This document shows, piece by piece, positions 57,704 through 64,000 of a stretch of 64,000 nucleotides of DNA. The stretch comes from Siphonodentalium dalli (taxonomy: Eukaryota; Mollusca; Scaphopoda; Gadilida; Siphonodentaliidae). How positions within the stretch are numbered: position 1 is the stretch's first letter; each line of letters starts with the position of its first letter. The DNA lies in the NCBI GenBank assembly GCA_032622095.1, contig CP136067.1, positions 193,338,052-193,402,051 on the forward strand. The letters run 5' to 3'. The notes under the pieces were generated by a model. That model saw only the letters and a program-made list of their open reading frames with translations. It was not told the DNA's origin and made no database searches. Both the position numbers and the translations under genes were made by a program.

Positions 57704-57891
57704 TGTCCGTCGCACTAAGCCTAATCCAAAACCGTCTCACTCGCCGGCATCAGCACGAGGGCGGTTGCTTCCAATAAAGGTTACAGACCGCGCAACTCAC
57801 TCGTACCGACGCTCTGACAACAAGGAACTAATTAAGCCAAATGAAATCTGACTTGTTCGCTCCACTTGCTGCCAGAGGGTTGAAGTAAATT

Positions 57892-58540
57892 GCCTTTGCA
57901 TGCATTTATATAGGTCGATTTGAGTTCAGGTTGTTCACTCAAGGTACAAACATGCTTATATCATTCACTCACGGAACTAACATACAATGTACACTAACTA
58001 CGTACCGGTGATAACTATGAGTTATTGTCAGCGTTAATAAAGCTCACCTGAATAACAAAAACTAGCCCAACATATCACCACAAATCACTAACAGCGGTAC
58101 TCGTTAGAAGTAACCAATTATTCACACCTCCGTTCACACCTTCCAAAACAATAGCGACTGACATTCGGAGACGACCCAGTGAATACATCGTCAGGTGTCC
58201 ACAGTGACTTGTGATTTTGAGATTATCACACCTGAAGCTTACAACTCTACACCTTACATCAGATCATCACCCCTTTGTTAAATTATGTAAAGGCCAGAAT
58301 AAGTTTGAAAACAAATTCATTTTTGCAACATATTAATATCTACCCATGTTGGGGACCTTTAATGAGTGAGAACCAAAATTATTATATAAAATGCTACCAT
58401 TCTCTCACAATTATGTTTGGACATTATTCATAGTTATTAGAGTGATGATTTGAACATAAAGTTTCCACATTTGAACCATTGTTTCATCATTTTAATTTAA
58501 ATATTACATATCTCCTATTTTCGTTATATAGGTGACTACA
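57892..58540. other. Interior of the FLYWCH transposon upstream of the retroelement
   Basis: AT-rich, between the retroelement and the right subterminal repeats. No further coding frame with a domain; any former transposase part is missing. Confidence 0.55.
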
Positions 58541-58707
58541 GCACTTGCGGGCCGATTTCAAATTTGCCAACACACTTCGCCCTGGAGAACGCCCACTTCA
58601 CCCTATTTTTGTTACAGGGAGAAGTCACATCGCCCTGAAAATCAAGTCGAGGCTGGTCCCTGGTAGGAGATAGCCCCATAAATGGCTGGCTTTAGGTAGA
58701 GTCTCCC

Positions 58708-58968
58708 ATTAAGGTAGGGTGTGTGACAAGGTAATGAATGATGGTGTTCTTTCACCTGCCTGTAAATATATGCTCATATCTCAATTAAAGTAAATATCTT
58801 GCTTAGACCACTGGACGTTCTTAAATATATTGTCTGTATAGAAACCCCTCAGTTTCCATAAACTCATTTTAAATGTTCTGAATTGTAAAAATATGTATTC
58901 AGAAAGAGATCTCTCATCTGAGCAGATAAAATTAGACTTCACATGTATTATTTGTAAATATTGGGACT
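58708..58968. other. Unassigned spacer
   Basis: AT-rich; begins with TTAA at 58709 beside the foldback and ends at the TATTGAGT duplication. Confidence 0.5.
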
Positions 58969-58976
58969 TATTGAGT

Positions 58977-60100
58977 CAGGCCTCAGCCTAGGGGTTCAGA
59001 ACAGGGAGACTTGAAGTCTCCCTCCAGGAAATTTAGGGAGACTTCAGGAAATTTAGGGAGACTTCAGGGAGAAGTGAGGAGACTACCAAAAATTGACAAT
59101 TTTCAAATATCGCTTTATTTTATAACATCAATAAAAAATTTAAAAAGATCAAATAAGAAATAATTTTTGTTTTTTGACTTTATCTGAAATTATCTTAATT
59201 AATTGTTATTATACATTTTAAATTTTTGGAAATGTTTTGTGTAGCTATCATTTAAGAAAGACAATTATAAAGTTACAGTAGTAGTTAATTTTTAACTAAA
59301 TGGAAGTAGTATTATTTCCTAGACTGCAGCTTGGAAGATACGTTTGTACAGTCTGAATCATGATGCATGTAACTTTGTAAGTTTAATTTAGTCACGACTG
59401 TAATGTGGGTGTCTGCTAAAATAAACAATAAGGACTAACTAACAAAGGAGTTGCAAAAGCTTTTAGTTTTATTGCTAAAGCTTTTATTAATTAATGGCCT
59501 CCCTTAATTAATGCCAACATCACTGGTATAATCCGATTAAAGCAATAAACTTGACATTTATTTACGGAAGCGGTCTCTTCAAAAAATGCGATGCGGTCTC
59601 TTCAAAAAGTGCGATGCGTTACCGAAACGAACTACCGAAGCGCCTGGTAGATACTCTGATAATGTCGTAATTGTTTTATATCTGAAAAGCGGGACGGAGG
59701 TCTTTTAAGTTAATTAAAACATTTATTTGTGACACTCACGATGGTCAGTAACAACACAGATGCGAACATCTCATCGTGTTTTCAGTGTGTCAAAACATTC
59801 GTGATTAACATTCATTGCCGCAAAGGGAACAAAGGCGACTGAATAACAACACAAAACAATAGGTTATTTTTTATTTTAAACACTTGGGTCTTTGTCTCTG
59901 CATCGTCTGTTTCTTTTTGGGATGGCCGCCACAATTCATCTATATACGGACATGTCTGGGAAAAAACTAGAAACAAAATTAAGAAAAAGAAAAAAAAATT
60001 CCCCCTAAAATTGAAGGCGACTTCGATTTCGCCTTAAAGCGACGATAGGGCGACAGTAAGGCGACAATCTCGCCCGAGTCGCCTTGTGAGCTGAGGCCTG
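58977..60100. mobile_element. 1.1-kb non-autonomous TIR transposon, 8-bp TSD
   Basis: TIR CAGGCCTCAGC at 58977, inverted at 60090-60100. TATTGAGT duplicates perfectly at 58969-58976 and 60101-60108. The left end carries GGGAGACTTCAGG-type words four times and the right end carries GGCGACTT/GGGCGAC words six or more times. These resemble the GGGCGAAGT/GGGAGAAGT words of the 55695-58662 element. The interior is AT-rich with no transposase. hAT-like by duplication and terminus. Confidence 0.85.
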
Positions 60101-60159
60101 TATTGAGTTCTCAAACTGCTCGAAGTCCGATAACCTTATCAAAGTCTCATTTAACCCTT

Positions 60160-60235
60160 TCATCGCAGGTTTAGCATTAAAGATCCTGTGCCAGTCCATT
60201 CTCTTAATATGTGCTAGTCTCCAAAATTTGGTCAA
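60160..60235 (+). repeat. Relic of the CCCTTTCATGAC foldback family
   Basis: AACCCTTTCATCGCAGG, TTAAAGATCCTGTGCCAGT and CATTCTCTTA match the left arm of 39342-39581. Confidence 0.65.
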
Positions 60236-61248
60236 ATCTTAAATTTATGTATTTTCAGTTATGTACAAAAAAAAATTCAAATTCACAACATCATCAAATG
60301 TCATGTCCATTTTGTCGGCCTTACTTTCCTGATTCCAGAACAGAAAACTATTCGCAGATCCGTTGAATATATTTTGAGTTGTGTGCCTTCAAATATTTGA
60401 GTTTACTTGATTTTGGAGCTTCAATTTCTCAGAATGGGCCAAATTCCATATTTTATGGTCAATTATTTAAAAGACTAGAGAAAAAAGAAGTGCATTTTCA
60501 CTGTTTATGTAATTTCCTCACTAGGTAAAACACAAAACATTAATTTAAGCATCTATGATTAAGAAGAAAAAAGTATTCTCAAACAAATTGTGCTTTCCAT
60601 TGTATAGAGTTAACCAAATTTGCATCTGACACCTCAAATATTCGCGTGATGAAATACAATATTTCAGTTCATGTAACTCCATAAATTGATATCCATATGC
60701 CCTGCTTTTCTTATAACCTTTTCAATTTACTAGATTGAACAAATTGTAAAGGAATTAACATAAATATGTTGAAGAAAATCAACTTATGGCCCTATGAACC
60801 CTTAGTCTTAACTTGTTTTCCAAAAATGCCGCATTTTTGTCCATTGTAAAAGATTTTGGTGCATAAATATAAAAAAACAATGGGTGTTTAATGTGTAAAA
60901 TAGGGCCCTGCGAATCGGAAATTTGGAAACCAAATCGAATCGAATCGGGTGTCCAAGTACTGGACAGAGAAAATATATAGCTGACCATCGAATCTCATTC
61001 TAATTATTTCTAATTATTTGTTATACATTTTCGAATATGAAACAAGGAACCAAGTTCACAGCCAAATGTTTGGTGACTGACGTCATTCTCAACTTTATGT
61101 TTGAACGAAAATCTAGATAAGATATCACTTAGTATAATACGTGACATGTGCATCATCTAAGCAGTAAGCACATACCTTGACACCAACTATAAAATAAATA
61201 ATTACAACTGAATATACACTATTCAACTACTCTACATATATATATACA
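60236..61248. other. Unassigned; AGGGCCCTGCGAATC fragment at 60902-60960
   Basis: 60902-60960 starts AGGGCCCTGCGAATCGG with AAATCGAATCGAATCG, the family seen at 7897. The rest is AT-rich with nothing recognised. Confidence 0.45.
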
Positions 61249-62056
61249 CTAGCCGATGAGCCCGACGTTGTCCGGGCTATTCAAAAACCAAATTTCAAGT
61301 CGATAGCTCTACCCAGCCCGACGTTGTCCGGGCTATTCAAAAACCAAATTTCAAGTCGATAGCTCCACCCGTTTCCGAGATCTGGTCTGCGCATGCGCGA
61401 AGCTGGCGTCGCACGGGCTCGATGAGCCCGACGTTGTCCGGGCTATTCAAAAACCAAATTTCAAGTCGATGAGCCCGACGTTGTCCGGGCTATTCAAAAA
61501 AATCGATAGATCCACCCGTTTCCGAGATCTGGTCTGCGCATGCGCGAAGCTGGCGTCGCACGGGGTCGGCGACCCGATAAAATTCGTATCCGGGGCAAGA
61601 TACATTCACATAGCAAATTTCAAGTCGATAGCTCCACCCGTTTCCGAGATCTGGTCTGCGCATGCGCGAAGCTTGCGTTGCACGGGCTCGGCGACCCGAT
61701 AAAATTTGTATCCGGGGCAAGATACATTCACACACCAAATTTCAAGTCGATAGCTCCACCCGTTTCCGATATCTCGTCTGCGCATGCGCGAAGCTAGCGT
61801 CGCACGGGCTCGGCGACCCGATAAAATTCGTATTCGGGGCAAGATACATTCACATACCAAATTTCAAGTCGATAGCTCCACCCGTTTCTGAGATCTCGTC
61901 TGCGCATGCGTCGCACAGGCTCGCCAATACGACAACGACCACCGCCTGGTCAAACTGCACACACGTACCAAGTTTCGTCCCGATCGGTCGAGAATCGTAG
62001 ATTTGTATTAATGACAAACAGACAGACAGACAGAGGTCTTCAAAATATATATGAGA
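61249..62056 (-). mobile_element. Helitron-type element with 120-bp core repeats, left member of a pair
   Basis: On the minus strand it starts TCTCATATATATTTTGAAG with (CTGT)n at 62017-62032. It runs through GC-rich core units (GATAGCTCCACCCGTTTCCG read on plus; anchors 61617, 61737 and 61858, spacing 120-121 bp) and ends with the CCCGGACAACGTCGGG hairpin, CTCATCGG and CTAG (61249-61252) followed by T. The hairpin segment CCCGACGTTGTCCGGGC is repeated four times at the 3' side. Frames on both strands here are repeat translations. Confidence 0.85.
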
Positions 62057-62756
62057 CTAGCCGATGAGCCCGACGTTGTCCGGGCTATTCAAAAACCAAA
62101 TTTCAAGTCGATAGCTCTACCCAGCCCGACGTTGTCCGGGCTATTCAAAAACCAAATTTCAAGTCGATGAGCCCGACGTTGTCCGGGCTATTCAAAAACC
62201 AAATTTCAAGTCGATAGCTCCACCCGTTTCCGAGATCTGGTTTGCGCATGCGCGAAGCGGGGTCGGCGACCCGATAAAATTTGTATCCGGGGCAAGATAC
62301 ATTCACATAGCAAATTTCAAGTCGATAGCTCCACCCGTTTCCGAGATCTGGTCTGCGCATGCGCGAAGCTTGCGTCGCACGGGTTCGGCGACCCGATAAA
62401 ATTCGTATCCGGGGCAAGATACATTCACACACCAAATTTCAAGTCGATAGCTCCACCCGTTTCCAATATCTCGTCTGCGCATGCGCGAAGCTGGCGTCGC
62501 ACGGGCTTGGCGACCCGATAAAATTCGTATTCGGGGCAAGATACATTCACATACCAAATTTCAAGTCGATAGCTCCACCCGTTTCCGAGATCTCGTCTGC
62601 ACATGCGCTGCACAGGCGTCGCACGGGCTCGCCAATACGACAATGACCACCGCCTGGTCAAACTGCACACACGTACCAAGTTTCGTCCCGATCGGTCGAG
62701 AATCGTAGATTTGTATTAATGACAGACAGACAGAGGTCTTCAAAATATATATGAGA
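62057..62756 (-). mobile_element. Helitron-type element with 120-bp core repeats, right member
   Basis: Its 3' CTAG (62057-62060) directly abuts the 5' TC of the neighbour, head to tail with no spacer. Core anchors 62206, 62316, 62435 and 62556. Its 5' end TCTCATATAT is at 62747-62756. The two members are near-identical apart from unit number and small indels, and they match 15047-15453 in the opposite orientation. Confidence 0.85.
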
Positions 62757-63249
62757 TGTAACAGTGCTTGTTAATGTGATAGTCACCAATGACTGCTAGA
62801 TGACTATATTCCAAAGATTTCAGGACTGATGTATGCTGTATCATAAACAATGGCATGCACATTGATGCGCAAGGCCCACCGCATCAGAACCCGGATGTCT
62901 ACTTGTAATAATACATTCCATTTGATGGAGGTAACTCTATGCAATAATCATGTACATTTTATCCCTGAATTTAATAAAAGGTGGCATTACATGGCTTGCT
63001 TGTCGATCAGAATGCATTTATGTGAGGGACCATCGTAACATGTTAATATATTGTAGGTGGATCGTTGAATATTAACAGTGTGGGGGGGATTTAAATGTAT
63101 CAATATGCAACTAGTATAGTTATGACACAAAACACTCTTAATTGGGAAGGTCTTGACTTTTGATCTGTATATCCTGATTATAGTTACTTAAAAGTTATAC
63201 ACTATATTTTACACACAAATTTTCCAAGGACCACCAGTGTTACTTGTTC
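62757..63249. other. Unassigned
   Basis: No feature recognised. Confidence 0.45.
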
Positions 63250-63372
63250 CAGCCCTTGAAATTGGCCATGGCAATAAGCAATGTCATGGGAAAAAGCCGT
63301 GGCAACATTTGGAATCTAACATGCCACAGCATTGAATTTGCCGTGGGACATTTGTTCTAATTTCAAGGGCTG
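63250..63372. mobile_element. 123-bp MITE, CCATGGCA family
   Basis: CAGCCCTTGAAATTGG at the left, inverted CAGCCCTTGAAATTAG at the right. The interior GGCATGTTAGATTCC and ATGACATTGCTTATTGCC (minus) match 54919-55040. No matching flanking duplication. Confidence 0.75.
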
Positions 63373-63484
63373 CATGTACTGACCTCCACGAAAGTACGAC
63401 GGACTGCCATTTGGACGTAATCCCATAACTATTTTAGCCTAAACTCTAATATAGAGGGTGATGATAGGGTGCAAATTTAATTTC

Positions 63485-63585
63485 AGACATTATGACTTCT
63501 CCCTGATAGCAGTCCACTTCTCCCTAATTATCAAATAGGGAGAAGTGACTTCTCTGAATTTGAAACTTCTTGGTTGGTCTCGTTC
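63485..63585. repeat. Isolated GGGAGAAGTGACT motif cluster
   Basis: ACTTCTCCCTGA, CACTTCTCCCTAATTATC and AATAGGGAGAAGTGACTTCTC form a small inverted cluster. The words match the subterminal repeats at 55720-55790, 58570-58640 and 59000-59080, so this is probably a deleted end of that transposon group. Confidence 0.5.
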
Positions 63586-63707
63586 GGGATTCAGGTGGAA
63601 ATGACACTTGAGACAATTTTATTTTCAACCAATTGAGGCGAAATGGTGAAGTTGGGGAGCAACGCATCACCAAAAAATTACATCTTTGTAAACAAGTACA
63701 AGTTGAA

Positions 63708-64000
63708 GGGTCTCGGTGACTCAGTCGGTTAGGTACAACTCAAGGCCGTCTCGCCCTCCACCACTGGCGATGAGGGTTTAAATGTACATGTTTCCATGAT
63801 CTACTTTGTAACTTAAAATCTATATCTGGTGGAGTTGCCAGTTACACGCCAATGGCCAGTGGTTTGCCGCTCAAGGTCGACGAGTTTATCAGCCATTGAA
63901 ATCACTGTCAGATTAGCCGTAAGTGTGCAGATTGCCTCCACCACTAACATTTGCAATGTTGTGATATAGCCTTAGTTGCTGGAAGTGGTATTAAACCCAA
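63708..64000 (+). mobile_element. tRNA-derived SINE, running to the window edge
   Basis: The head GTCTCGGTGACTCAGTCGG (63711) matches a tRNA box A context (GGYGACTCAGTCGGTTAG). The body includes CTCCACCACTGGCG and a related CTCCACCACTAAC near 63934. It ends near CTGGAAGTGGTATTAAACCC, a 3' word of a type common in invertebrate SINEs, and may continue past the window. Confidence 0.65.

Larger units (their letters stand above)
56707..57877 (-). mobile_element. Poly(A) retroelement carrying a single ORF1/gag-like frame, 14-bp TSD
   Basis: GGTTGAAGTAAATT occurs at 56693-56706 and again at 57878-57891. On the minus strand the inserted segment ends in a run of about 26 A (the T run at 56705-56731) directly at the left duplication. 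This is target-primed reverse transcription by a LINE. The body (about 1.17 kb) has a short leader, one intact frame, AATAAA words in the 3' UTR and a strong hairpin. No reverse transcriptase frame is present. It may be a half-LINE (HAL1-like) non-autonomous element or a retrocopy of a cellular or gag-like mRNA. The intact frame and exact duplication point to a young insertion. Confidence 0.85.
55695..58662 (-). mobile_element. TIR DNA transposon with 8-bp TSD carrying a FLYWCH ORF
   Basis: TIRs CAGGGACCAGCC (55695-55706, inverted at 58651-58662) are flanked by perfect GTAGGAGA duplications (55687-55694 and 58663-58670). Short subterminal words GGGCGAAGT, GGGTGAAG and AGTCACC recur in both ends, like transposase-binding sites. 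Without the nested retroelement the unit is about 1.78 kb. It encodes a FLYWCH zinc-finger frame (56314-56652, minus) but no visible transposase catalytic domain. CAGGG ends and an 8-bp duplication favour hAT, while FLYWCH is best known beside MULE transposases, which make 8-10 bp duplications. I leave the superfamily open. Confidence 0.85.
55393..58707. mobile_element. Foldback element GGGAGACTSTACC split by a later transposon
   Basis: The parts 55393-55694 and 58671-58707 together form one palindrome of about 339 bp with arms of about 165 bp. GGGAGACTGTACCTAAATCC at 55393 is inverted at 58688-58707, and the inner arm pairs around a centre near 55562 (TTGCCTTTTTGC). The palindrome is cut exactly at GTAGGAGA, the duplication made by the inserted element, which proves the order of events. 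TTAA lies close to both outer ends (55383 and 58709) but not flush at the left. Confidence 0.85.

Noticed and set aside
63708-63790. Possible true tRNA gene.
   Set aside because: Box A resembles a tRNA but the acceptor stem and anticodon arm do not close, and a SINE body follows.

Overview
This window is eukaryotic nuclear DNA, AT-rich, non-operonic and almost gene-free. The abundance of palindromic elements, MITEs, (GTCC)n-bearing Helitron-like repeats, tRNA-derived SINEs and recurrent acatgtacatgta words suggests a marine invertebrate, perhaps a mollusc or other lophotrochozoan. The taxon is inference only. No host gene could be named. Most open frames are short and many lie inside repeats.

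The best-supported biology is a stack of transposable elements, some nested and datable by their target-site duplications (TSDs). At 55.4-58.7 kb a palindromic foldback element was split by a roughly 3 kb TIR transposon (TIR CAGGGACCAGCC, 8-bp TSD GTAGGAGA) that encodes a FLYWCH zinc-finger ORF. That transposon was then hit by a poly(A)-tailed retroelement with a 14-bp TSD, an intact 275-codon ORF1/gag-like frame and a strong 3' hairpin. A second 8-bp-TSD element (TIR CAGGCCTCAGC, TSD TATTGAGT) lies at 58,977-60,100. Another nest lies at 0.43-3.7 kb: a palindromic-arm element with 5-bp TSD GTAGT whose right arm holds a 905-bp insertion.

Helitron-type repeats (3' hairpin then CTAG, T after the end) sit as head-to-tail pairs at 15.05-16.08 kb (+) and 61.25-62.76 kb (-). 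Related palindrome-headed, (GTCC)n-bearing repeats lie at 5.4, 33.1, 35.1-35.9 and 37.4 kb. TTAA-flanked families occur at 4.5, 11.0, 24.0, 27.5, 31.6, 38.1, 39.3 and 45.3 kb. Small CAG...CTG MITEs with 6-7 bp TSDs recur at 4.7, 7.6, 38.6, 54.9 and 63.25 kb.

The remainder is single-copy-looking AT-rich DNA, probably intergenic or intronic. The one non-repeat exon candidate is on the minus strand at 40,426-40,568: a polypyrimidine tract and AG, then 46 codons and a stop. Everything here rests on reading the sequence; no database search or folding was run.
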